This document shows positions 8,371 through 16,529 of a stretch of DNA of 33,306 nt, piece by piece. A model generated the notes under the pieces. That model saw nothing but the letters and a program-made list of their open reading frames with translations. It searched no databases and had not been told where the DNA came from. A program made the translations under genes and the position numbers. The stretch comes from Planctomycetota bacterium (GTDB lineage: Bacteria; Planctomycetota; GCA-002687715; CAIWVZ01), in contig JAFMJN010000005.1 in assembly GCA_017853435.1 (NCBI GenBank), positions 1 through 33,306 of the forward strand, given 5' to 3'. Numbering within the stretch: the first letter of the stretch is position 1; every line of letters starts with the position of its first letter.

Positions 8371-10563
8371 ATGGCCGAGATGGACGAAGTGCTGCGCGAG
8401 TTTCTCGTGGAGAGCTACGAGAACATGGACCGGCTCGACCGGGACCTCGTGGCGCTCGAGGAGCGCCCGACGGATCGGGAGATCCTCGGGTCCATCTTCC
8501 GCACGATCCACACGATCAAAGGAACCTGCGGGTTCCTTGGGTTCGCTCGGCTCGAAAAAGTGACCCACGTGGGCGAGAACCTCCTCGCGCGGCTCCGTGA
8601 CGGGACGCTGACCGTCGACGCGCCGATCACGACGGCCCTGCTCGCCTTGGTCGACGCCGTCCGGGCGATGTTGAAGCACATCGAGGCCCACGGGAACGAA
8701 GGCGTCCGCGACGACGCGGCGCTGGTGGCCGAACTCGTGCGTTTGAACGACGCGTCGACACCTTCCGTCGCAACCCCCTCGGCGCCGTCGACACCCGTGG
8801 CACCCAAGCCGACTCCCGTCGCGGAACTTCCCGCGCCGCCGACTCCGACTACCGAAGCGACCGCACCCGTCGCGACGCCCGCCGTGCACGGTGCGTCCGC
8901 GAAGTCCGGCGACGACTCGAAGGTCTCGGATTCGAACGTACGCGTCGACGTCGGATTGCTCGACAAGTTGATGAACCTCGTCGGCGAATTGGTCCTCGCC
9001 CGCAACCAGATCCTGCAGCATGCGACCGCGACCCGCGACGGCGGATTCGCCGCGACCACCCAACGACTCAACCTGATCACGACCGAGTTGCAGGAAGGCG
9101 TCATGAAGACGCGCATGCAGCCGATCGGAAACGTGTGGAACAAGTTCCCCCGCGTCGTCCGCGACCTCGCCGTGCTCTGCGGCAAGCAGGTCCGCGTGGA
9201 GATGGAAGGGAAGGAAACCGAACTCGATCGCACGATCATCGAAGCGATCAAAGATCCGTTGACGCACATCGTGCGCAACTCGGTCGACCACGGCATCGAG
9301 ACGGCCGAAGAGCGTCGCCGCAAGGGCAAGCCGCAGGAGGGCCGCATTCTTCTCCGGGCCTACCACGAAGGCGGCCAAGTCAACATCGAGATCGCCGACG
9401 ACGGCGGCGGTGTTCGCGCGGAGCGCGTGAAGGCGAAGGCCGTCGAAAAGGGACTGATCACGTCGGAGGCCGCCGCCCGCATGAGCGATCGCGAGGCGGT
9501 CACTCTGATCTTCCTGCCGGGATTTTCGACCGCGGAGAAGGTGACCAACGTCTCCGGGCGCGGCGTCGGCATGGACGTCGTCAAGACGAACATCGAAAAG
9601 ATCGGCGGCGCCGTCGACGTGACGAGCCGCCCGGACGCGGGGACCACGATCCGCATCAAGATCCCGCTGACCCTCGCGATCATTCCCGCACTTCTCGTCG
9701 GGTGCGACGGCGAACGGTTCGCGATTCCGCAGGCGAGTCTCCTCGAACTCGTGCGACTCGACGGCGATGCCGCGACGTGGGGGATCGAATCGATCCGCGG
9801 AACTCCGGTCTACCGTCTGCGCGGCAACCTTCTTCCGCTCGTTCGCCTCAACACCGTTCTCGGACTGCCCGAACGGCGCGGCGACGCCGTCAACATCGTC
9901 GTGCTGCAAGCCGACGGACGTCCCTTCGGGCTCGTCGTCGACGCCATCAGCGACACCGAGGAAATCGTCGTCAAACCTCTCGGCAAGCTTCTGAAGGGGC
10001 TGCCGTGCTACGCGGGGGCCGCGATCATGGGAGACGGCAGAGTCGCCCTGATTCTCGACGTCCTCGGGCTGGCGCGTGCCGGTCGCGTCGGAGGCGATTC
10101 CCGCGATCGCGCCGCGCGGCAAGAACGCGAAAAGCCCGCGAAGGCGTCGACGACCACCAGTTTGCTTCTCGTCGCGGCCGCGGGCGGGCGTCGCATGGCG
10201 GTGCCGCTCGATCTCGTGGCGCGCCTCGAAGAGTTCCCGCGTCATGCGCTCGAATCCGCGGCGGGCCGACCGGTCGTTCAGTACCGGGACGGTTTGCTGC
10301 CTCTCGTCGACCTCGCGGAGCGTTTTCCCTCCGCGGCGCCGCAAGCGGGGGGAACGCTCCGCGTGGTGGTGCACCACGGGCCCGAAGGAGCGGTCGGTTT
10401 CATCGTCGAGCAGATCCTCGACATCGTCGACGTCGACGTCGCGTCCGCGAAGCCCGCGAAGGTGCCGGGCCTTCGAGCCTCGGTGGTCGTCCTCGGAAGG
10501 GTGACCGACGTCCTCGACGTCCCCGCGCTCGTCCAAGGCGCCCTCGAAACGGTGGAGATCTGA
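8371..10563 (+). CDS. cheA: Chemotaxis histidine kinase CheA with an apparent second CheW-like C-terminal domain
   Basis: HPt motif IFRTIHTIKGTCGFLGF; dimerisation/H-box region LLDKLMNLVGELVLARNQIL; ATPase motifs VRNSVDHGIE, DDGGGV, GRGVGMDVVKTNIEKIGG; CheW-like tails at about 9690-10080 and 10155-10560. Confidence 0.95.
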   Translation: MAEMDEVLREFLVESYENMDRLDRDLVALEERPTDREILGSIFRTIHTIKGTCGFLGFARLEKVTHVGENLLARLRDGTLTVDAPITTALLALVDAVRAMLKHIEAHGNEGVRDDAALVAELVRLNDASTPSVATPSAPSTPVAPKPTPVAELPAPPTPTTEATAPVATPAVHGASAKSGDDSKVSDSNVRVDVGLLDKLMNLVGELVLARNQILQHATATRDGGFAATTQRLNLITTELQEGVMKTRMQPIGNVWNKFPRVVRDLAVLCGKQVRVEMEGKETELDRTIIEAIKDPLTHIVRNSVDHGIETAEERRRKGKPQEGRILLRAYHEGGQVNIEIADDGGGVRAERVKAKAVEKGLITSEAAARMSDREAVTLIFLPGFSTAEKVTNVSGRGVGMDVVKTNIEKIGGAVDVTSRPDAGTTIRIKIPLTLAIIPALLVGCDGERFAIPQASLLELVRLDGDAATWGIESIRGTPVYRLRGNLLPLVRLNTVLGLPERRGDAVNIVVLQADGRPFGLVVDAISDTEEIVVKPLGKLLKGLPCYAGAAIMGDGRVALILDVLGLARAGRVGGDSRDRAARQEREKPAKASTTTSLLLVAAAGGRRMAVPLDLVARLEEFPRHALESAAGRPVVQYRDGLLPLVDLAERFPSAAPQAGGTLRVVVHHGPEGAVGFIVEQILDIVDVDVASAKPAKVPGLRASVVVLGRVTDVLDVPALVQGALETVEI

Positions 10564-10564
10564 C

Positions 10565-11026
10565 ATGTCCGACGCGATCCAAGGTCGCTGCTGCACGTTC
10601 GTCGTCGACGGGCTTCTGCTCGGAGTCGACGTGCTGAAGGTTCAGGAAGTCATCCGCTACCAGGAGATGACGCGCGTGCCCGGTGCTCCGCACGTCGTCA
10701 CCGGGCTCATCAACCTTCGCGGCCAACTCGTCACGGCCCTCGACCTGCGGAAGCGACTCGAACTGTCGCCGCGGAATCCCGCGGATCTTCCGATGAACGT
10801 CGTCGTGCGGACCGACGACGGCGCGACGAGTCTGCTCGTCGACGATATCGGCGACGTGATCGCGGTGGACAGGGACACCTTCGAACGTCCCCCCGAGACG
10901 GTCGATGCGGTGATCCGCGACGTCGTCACGGGCGTCCACAAACTCGAAGGGCGCCTGCTGCTCGTTCTCGACGTCGACGCCCTCGTCGCCTCCTCCGGAG
11001 CGGCGTGCCGCGACGGTGAAACCTGA
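10565..11026 (+). CDS. cheW: Chemotaxis coupling protein CheW
   Basis: [56 protein letters not shown]: canonical CheW. Confidence 0.95.
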   Translation: MSDAIQGRCCTFVVDGLLLGVDVLKVQEVIRYQEMTRVPGAPHVVTGLINLRGQLVTALDLRKRLELSPRNPADLPMNVVVRTDDGATSLLVDDIGDVIAVDRDTFERPPETVDAVIRDVVTGVHKLEGRLLLVLDVDALVASSGAACRDGET

Positions 11027-11084
11027 TTCGGTACGGAACAAGGAACCCGGAGGCATCCCCTCCACGGAAAAAAGGATGGAAGTC

Positions 11085-12500
11085 ATGTTCGGAAACGAAG
11101 GAAACGGAACCACGGCCGTCGCACCCGTACGGGTGACGGAATCCCTCGAAGGCTTGAAGAACGCTCTCGAAGCGTTGCAAACCAACGTGATGATCGCGGA
11201 TCCCGAACTGCGGATCGCCTACGTCAACGGTCGCGCCCTCGCGACTTTGAAGATGATCGGCGGCGAGATCCGCAAGAGCTTCGGCGTCGGTGTCGAGGAA
11301 ATCCTCGGCGGATCGATCCATCGCTTCCACAAGGATCCGGGTCGCGTCGAGCGCATCCTCCGCGCGCCCAACGGACTTCCGCACGAGGCGGCGTTCACGT
11401 TCGGAAACGTGACCCTCGCGACGCGCATCAACGCGATCCCCGGGGTGTCGGGGCCCGCGGGTTACATCGTCGCCTGGGACGACATCAGCGACAAGATCCG
11501 CATGGAAGCGGAAACGAAGACGCTTCAGGCCCGCGAGAAGCAGGCCGCCGAAGATCTGAAGACCAAGGTCGACAGCCTCCTCGCCGTGGTGGATGCCGCC
11601 GCGTCCGGCGATCTCACGCGTGATGTCGCGGTGAAGGGCGAAGACGCGATCGGACAAATGGGTGGCGCCCTCGCACGCCTCCTCGGTCAGATGCGGCTCA
11701 GCATCGGGCAGATGGCGCAGTCGTCGCAGGCGCTCGCCGCATCGTCCGAGGAACTCACCGCCGTCTCGCAATCGATGGGCGCCGAAGCCGAGGAAACGTC
11801 GGCGCAGGCCAACGTGGTGTCGGCGGCGTCCGAAGAGGTCTCCCGCAACGTTCAAAGCGTCGCGACCGGTGCCGAGCAGATGTCGGCGTCGATCCGGGAA
11901 ATCGCGAAGAACGCCACCGACGCGGCGAAGGTCGCCGGGCAGGCGGTGAAGGTGGCGGAAACCACCAATCGCACCGTCGAGAAGCTCGGCGAGTCGAGCG
12001 CCGAGATCGGGAAGGTGATCAAGGTCATCACGTCCATCGCGCAGCAGACGAATCTGCTCGCGTTGAACGCCACCATCGAGGCCGCTCGAGCGGGAGAAGC
12101 GGGAAAGGGTTTCGCCGTGGTCGCGAACGAGGTGAAGGAATTGGCGAAGGAAACCGCCAAGGCCACCGAAGACATCTCGCAGAAGATCGAGGCGATTCAG
12201 TCCGACACGCGGGGTGCGGTCGAAGCGATCGCGAAGATCGGCGCGATCATCAACCAGATCAACGACATCCAGAACACGATCGCGAGCGCGGTCGAGGAAC
12301 AGACGTCGACGACGAACGAGATCGGTCGCAGCGTGACGGAAGCGGCCAAGGGCACGTCCGAGATCGCCCACACGATCACCGGCGTCGCGACGGCGGCGAA
12401 GTCCACGACGCACGGCTGCCAAAACGTCCTCGGAGCGGCGACCGAACTGTCGAAGATGGCGTCGGATCTGCAGAAACTCGTCGCGCGTTTCCGCATCTGA
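11085..12500 (+). CDS. Methyl-accepting chemotaxis protein, cytoplasmic, N-terminal PAS domain
   Basis: Conserved signalling tip [43 protein letters not shown]-like N-terminus ([15 protein letters not shown]...[10 protein letters not shown]); no hydrophobic TM segment. Start ambiguous (11016, 11076 or 11085). Confidence 0.92.
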   Translation: MFGNEGNGTTAVAPVRVTESLEGLKNALEALQTNVMIADPELRIAYVNGRALATLKMIGGEIRKSFGVGVEEILGGSIHRFHKDPGRVERILRAPNGLPHEAAFTFGNVTLATRINAIPGVSGPAGYIVAWDDISDKIRMEAETKTLQAREKQAAEDLKTKVDSLLAVVDAAASGDLTRDVAVKGEDAIGQMGGALARLLGQMRLSIGQMAQSSQALAASSEELTAVSQSMGAEAEETSAQANVVSAASEEVSRNVQSVATGAEQMSASIREIAKNATDAAKVAGQAVKVAETTNRTVEKLGESSAEIGKVIKVITSIAQQTNLLALNATIEAARAGEAGKGFAVVANEVKELAKETAKATEDISQKIEAIQSDTRGAVEAIAKIGAIINQINDIQNTIASAVEEQTSTTNEIGRSVTEAAKGTSEIAHTITGVATAAKSTTHGCQNVLGAATELSKMASDLQKLVARFRI

Positions 12501-12510
12501 TTCGAGGTCG

Positions 12511-12532
12511 GCCGCCCCAGAAACGGGGCGGC
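12511..12532 (+). other. Intercistronic hairpin between mcp and cheY (GCCGCCCC-AGAAAC-GGGGCGGC)
   Basis: 8-bp perfect GC-only stem, 6-nt loop, in the 48-nt gap between the mcp stop and the cheY start. Confidence 0.6.
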
Positions 12533-12548
12533 GCTCGGGGAGAAACCC

Positions 12549-12920
12549 ATGAAGGCCCTGATCGTCGACGACTCGCGCGCGATGCGCATGATCCTCGCGC
12601 GCACTCTGAAGGAGTTGGGCTTCGACACCGTCGAAGCCCTCCACGGCGGCGATGCCTTGGAACAGATCGCGGTGTGCGGTCCGTTCGATCTTGCCATCGT
12701 GGACTGGAACATGCCGGAAATGGACGGACTCGAATTCGTCCGACGCGTCCGCGGGACCCACTGTGCGGATTCGATGCGCATCGTGATGGTGACCACCGAG
12801 TCCGAAGCCGAACGGGTCGCCGCGGCTCTTTCGGCGGGTGCCGACGAGTACGTCATGAAACCGTTCACCAAGGACGCTCTTTCTTCCAAGCTCGAAATCA
12901 TCGGCCTCGCGCTCCCGTAG
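12549..12920 (+). CDS. cheY: CheY-like response regulator
   Basis: MKALIVDDSRAMRMILARTL...LAIVDWNMPEMDGLEF...VMVTTESE...DEYVMKPF; all receiver active-site residues present. Confidence 0.94.
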   Translation: MKALIVDDSRAMRMILARTLKELGFDTVEALHGGDALEQIAVCGPFDLAIVDWNMPEMDGLEFVRRVRGTHCADSMRIVMVTTESEAERVAAALSAGADEYVMKPFTKDALSSKLEIIGLALP

Positions 12921-12956
12921 CCCGCGGCCCGACATTCCACTCCCCACGGATTTCCC

Positions 12957-13781
12957 ATGTCCATCCAAACCGCCGACTTCGACTACGTCCGCACCCTCCT
13001 GCGTGAGCGGGCGGCGATCGTCCTCGAACCGGGGAAGGAGTATCTCGTCGAAGCCCGCCTCCTTCCGGTCGCGCGCTCCTTCGGGTGCGAAGGGCTCGGA
13101 GACCTCGTACGCAGGCTCCGATTCGGAGGAGAAGCGCCCCTCGTGACGCGCGTGGTCGAGGCCATGACGACGAACGAAACCTCTTGGTTCCGCGACCTGC
13201 ATCCCTTCGACGCGCTTGCGACGATGGTCATTCCGGACACCATCCGCGTGCGTGCGGGGGAGAAGCGGCTGCGCATGTGGTGCGGCGCGGCGTCGAGTGG
13301 CCAGGAGCCCTATACGGTGCTCATGGTGCTCGCCGAGAAGTTCCCGGAACTTGCGGGGTGGAACATCGAATTCCTCGCGACCGATATTTCGAGCGAGATG
13401 GTCGCGAAGTGCAACGCGGGACGCTATTCGCAGCTCGAGATGAACCGCGGTATGCCGACCCCGCTCCTGCTCAAGTATTTCGAGCGGGACGGTCTCGACT
13501 GGAAAGTCCGCGACGAGCTGCGCAAGCGCGTGACCTTCCGCACGATGAACTTGGCGGCCCCGTGGCCGTCCCTCGGAACGCTCGACGTGGTGTTCCTCCG
13601 GAACGTGATGATCTATTTCGACGTTCCGACGAAACGGTCGATCCTCGCGGGGATTCGCCGTGTGCTTCGACCGGGGGGATGGCTCTTCCTCGGCAGCGCG
13701 GAGTCGACGCTCGGACTCGACGACGGGTTCGAGCGCGTCACCGAAGGCAAGGCGGTCGTCTACCGCAATCGAAAGGACTGA
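12957..13781 (+). CDS. cheR: Chemotaxis protein methyltransferase CheR
   Basis: MTTNETSWFRD, LRMWCGAASSGQEPYTVLMVL, FLATDISSEMV, LDVVFLRNVMIYFD, GGWLFLGSAES. Confidence 0.95.
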   Translation: MSIQTADFDYVRTLLRERAAIVLEPGKEYLVEARLLPVARSFGCEGLGDLVRRLRFGGEAPLVTRVVEAMTTNETSWFRDLHPFDALATMVIPDTIRVRAGEKRLRMWCGAASSGQEPYTVLMVLAEKFPELAGWNIEFLATDISSEMVAKCNAGRYSQLEMNRGMPTPLLLKYFERDGLDWKVRDELRKRVTFRTMNLAAPWPSLGTLDVVFLRNVMIYFDVPTKRSILAGIRRVLRPGGWLFLGSAESTLGLDDGFERVTEGKAVVYRNRKD

Positions 13782-13784
13782 ATC

Positions 13785-14240
13785 ATGCGTATCGAAACCG
13801 AGACCCTCGAACAGGTCGTCACCGAAGTGTTGGCGACCATGACCGGGGTCGTGGCGTTCCCCGTGTCCGATGTGCGCGCATCGACCGCACGACGTTCGGT
13901 GGCCGCGTGCATCCATTTGACCGGCGCCTATACGGGCGCGGTGGTCATCACGATGCCCGAAGAACTCGGACGCCGTATCGCGGCGTCGATGTTCGCGGCC
14001 GATCCGGGCGCGCTCTCCGACGGCGAGGTGATGGATGCGGTCGGTGAAATCGCCAACATGGTCGCCGGTTCGGTGCGTTCGGCTTTACCGATGCCGAACA
14101 CGATCAGCCTGCCGTCGGTGTCGGAAGGCACGGGGCTTCGCATGGACGTCCCGGGAAGCGTCGCCGTAGCGACGACGTCTTTCGTGGTCGACGGCGACGT
14201 GTTCGACGTCGTCCTCTCCGCCCGCGCGGGCGAGGTTTGA
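13785..14240 (+). CDS. cheX: CheX-like chemotaxis phosphatase
   Basis: MRIETETLEQVVTEVLATMTG...SDGEVMDAVGEIANMVAGSVRSAL: CheX/CheC-family Exx..GEIxNM motif; lies between cheR and cheB. Confidence 0.82.
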   Translation: MRIETETLEQVVTEVLATMTGVVAFPVSDVRASTARRSVAACIHLTGAYTGAVVITMPEELGRRIAASMFAADPGALSDGEVMDAVGEIANMVAGSVRSALPMPNTISLPSVSEGTGLRMDVPGSVAVATTSFVVDGDVFDVVLSARAGEV

Positions 14241-15349
14241 AGGCTTCCGTGCCGAAACTCCGCGTCTTGGTCGTCGACGACGCGGTCGTCGTCCGCCGTC
14301 TCGTGGTCGAGGCGCTGAACGGCGATCCCGACATCGAGGTCGTCGGAACCGCGAGCAACGGCAAGATCGCGCTCGATCTTCTGCCTCAACTCGCCCCCGA
14401 CGCCGTGACGCTCGACGTCGAGATGCCCGAACTCGACGGCCTCGCGACCTTGAAAGCACTGCGCGTCGCCCATCCGAAACTCCCGGTCGTCATGCTCTCG
14501 GCGCTGACCGAGCGCGGCGGGTCGATCACGCTCGACTGTCTCGCCGCCGGGGCCTCTGGGTATGTGACGAAGCCTTCGGCTGTGAACATGGGTTCGGCCG
14601 TCGAACGTCTTCGAGCCGAACTCGCGCCGATGCTGAAGGCCTTCTGCGCGAAGGTGTCGGCGGCTCCCGCTCCGCTCGTCCGCACGGCTCCCGTCGCGTC
14701 GCAGCGCCGGACCGATCCGGAAATTCTCGCCGTCGGCGTTTCCACGGGAGGTCCGAATGCGCTCGCGGAACTGATCCCCGCGTTGCCCGCGGACTTTCCG
14801 CTGCCCGTCGTCGTCGTTCAGCACATGCCTCCCGTATTTACGCGACTGTTGGCCGAACGACTTGCCGCGAAGTCGCGACTTCCGGTCGTCGAGGCCGTCG
14901 ACGGCGACCGCATCGTTCCCGGAAAAGTGTTCATCGCACCCGGCGACCGTCACCTCGTCCTGGAGCGCCGCGGCGACGACGTCGTCGCCGTCTTGACGCA
15001 GGATCCTCCCGAGAACTCCTGTCGACCCGCCGTGGATCCGTTGTTCCGGTCCGTCGGTCGATGTTTCGGCGGCCGCGTGCTCGCGTTGGTGCTTACGGGG
15101 ATGGGACGCGACGGACTTCGCGGGTGCGAGGTGTTGAAGGAGGCCGGTGCCGAAGTGCTCGTGCAGGACGAGGCGACGAGCGTCGTCTGGGGAATGCCGG
15201 GATTCGTCGCGCGCGCCGGCCTCGCGGACGAGGTGCTTCCGCTTTCGAAGATCGCCGCGGAAGTCGTTCGTCGCGCGGGCCGACGCTCCACCGTTCCATC
15301 GATCGAACCACGCGGCGAGGCCGCGTCTCTCCGAAGGAGTTGTCCATGA
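14237..15349 (+). CDS. cheB: CheB protein-glutamate methylesterase/response regulator
   Basis: Receiver LRVLVVDDAVVVRRLV...VTLDVEMPELDG; methylesterase motifs GVSTGGPNALAELIPALP, VVQHMPPVFTRLLAERL, LTGMGRDG. Start is TTG 14237 or GTG 14249. Confidence 0.95.
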   Translation: MKASVPKLRVLVVDDAVVVRRLVVEALNGDPDIEVVGTASNGKIALDLLPQLAPDAVTLDVEMPELDGLATLKALRVAHPKLPVVMLSALTERGGSITLDCLAAGASGYVTKPSAVNMGSAVERLRAELAPMLKAFCAKVSAAPAPLVRTAPVASQRRTDPEILAVGVSTGGPNALAELIPALPADFPLPVVVVQHMPPVFTRLLAERLAAKSRLPVVEAVDGDRIVPGKVFIAPGDRHLVLERRGDDVVAVLTQDPPENSCRPAVDPLFRSVGRCFGGRVLALVLTGMGRDGLRGCEVLKEAGAEVLVQDEATSVVWGMPGFVARAGLADEVLPLSKIAAEVVRRAGRRSTVPSIEPRGEAASLRRSCP

Positions 15350-15708
15350 AGATTTTGATCGTCGACGATTCGAAAGCGATGCGCATGATCGTGATGCGCC
15401 ATCTGCGTCAAGCCGGATTCGGCCACCACACGCTCGATGAAGCGGGAAACGGCGTCGAAGCCCTCGCTTCGGTCACCGCGTCCCGACCCGATCTCATCCT
15501 GTGCGATTGGAATATGCCCGAGATGAACGGACTCGAATTCCTCACATCGTTGCGTGCGCGATCGCTCGACGTGCCGTTCGGATTCGTGACGACGGAGTCG
15601 AGCCCGGAAATGCGCGCGAACGCCACGAATGCGGGAGCGGCGTTTCTGATCGCCAAGCCGTTCACCGTCGAAATGTTTCAGACGGCTCTCGCGCCGTATT
15701 TGAACTGA
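15346..15708 (+). CDS. Second CheY-like response regulator
   Basis: MKILIVDDSKAMRMIVMRHLRQAGF...LILCDWNMPEMNGLEFL...FVTTESS...AKPF; ATGA overlap with the cheB stop. Confidence 0.94.
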   Translation: MKILIVDDSKAMRMIVMRHLRQAGFGHHTLDEAGNGVEALASVTASRPDLILCDWNMPEMNGLEFLTSLRARSLDVPFGFVTTESSPEMRANATNAGAAFLIAKPFTVEMFQTALAPYLN

Positions 15709-15710
15709 CA

Positions 15711-15769
15711 GCGGACTTTCTCCGAACCTTCGCCCCCCGTGGCGCGCGTGCCCGTTCGTCCACTAAGGT
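15711..15769 (+). promoter_or_regulatory. Putative promoter region: box GCGGACTTTCTCCGAACCTTC (15711-15731) and -10-like CTAAGGT (15763-15769)
   Basis: Nearly identical box occurs at 20491-20511 with the same CTAAGGT downstream; the -10-like element ends 9 nt before the ATG at 15779. Confidence 0.45.
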
Positions 15770-15778
15770 GCGACGGAC

Positions 15779-16528
15779 ATGAACGGAATCGACGACGACG
15801 CGGCGTGGCTCGAAGGGTGGATCGACGGTCGCCGGACCGTCGACGGGGCCGTCGCGACGGCGTCGACGTGTTCGCCTTCCTACGGTGACGGGCTGTTGCA
15901 CGGCCTGCACGACGGGGTGGTGGATGCGGTCGATCGTCGGCGGGGTGCCGACGCGCGGCTCCGTTCCGATCGCAGCATGGAGGAGTCCCGTATGAAGACC
16001 CGTACTTTCAGCCGGAGAGCGTTCGCCGCGGCCGTCGTCGCCGGGGTCGCCGCCTTGATCGTCACCCAGAGCATCGGTTCGTCGGAGGCCGTGGCGTCTC
16101 CGCCCCCGCCGCCTCCCGCCTGGCAACACGCCACGCTTCCCTTGACCATCGCCCGGATGGATCGCTTCGACACCGAGTTCAATCAGGTACTCGCGAACTC
16201 CGGGCCGGCGGCGTTGAAGACGTATGTGTTGAACCGCTACGTTGCGACCCCCGCCGCGGAGAAGACGTTCATCTCCCAGTGGGTCGCGGAACGCGGATTG
16301 GCCCTCGCCCCCGATCTCATCATCGACTTCGTTCAGGCGACCTGCCTCGACTGCGACGAACACCTCGCGTGTGAAAGCGCGGCGATCGCGTTGGCGGAAG
16401 CCGCCGCGACGCCGTCGGTCAACTTCCCGAACGGAAGCAAGTCGCGGGTGGCGGCTCTCATTCCTCAGGCGCCGAATCCGCGGATCGCCGCGAAGCTTTC
16501 GGCGGCCCACGCCGCGATCCCGAACTGA
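15779..16528 (+). CDS. Putative single-pass membrane/exported protein with a 71-aa N-terminal extension; alternative internal start at 15992
   Basis: Open and GC3-rich from 15779 through the TM/Tat-like segment TFSRRAFAAAVVAGVAALIVTQSIGSSEAVAS. An internal ATG at 15992 is preceded by GGAGGAG. Function unknown. Confidence 0.65.
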   Translation: MNGIDDDAAWLEGWIDGRRTVDGAVATASTCSPSYGDGLLHGLHDGVVDAVDRRRGADARLRSDRSMEESRMKTRTFSRRAFAAAVVAGVAALIVTQSIGSSEAVASPPPPPPAWQHATLPLTIARMDRFDTEFNQVLANSGPAALKTYVLNRYVATPAAEKTFISQWVAERGLALAPDLIIDFVQATCLDCDEHLACESAAIALAEAAATPSVNFPNGSKSRVAALIPQAPNPRIAAKLSAAHAAIPN

Positions 16529-16529
16529 T

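Noticed and set aside
8755-8930. Pro/Thr/Ala-rich linker in CheA as a separate repeat element
   Set aside because: In-frame interdomain linker; no exact DNA repeat unit beyond compositional bias.
7999-13916. Very long minus-strand ORFs opposite the chemotaxis genes (7999..10596, 10926..13916)
   Set aside because: Antisense shadows of cheA/mcp/cheY/cheR; low-complexity Asp/Arg/His-rich translations with no recognisable domains.
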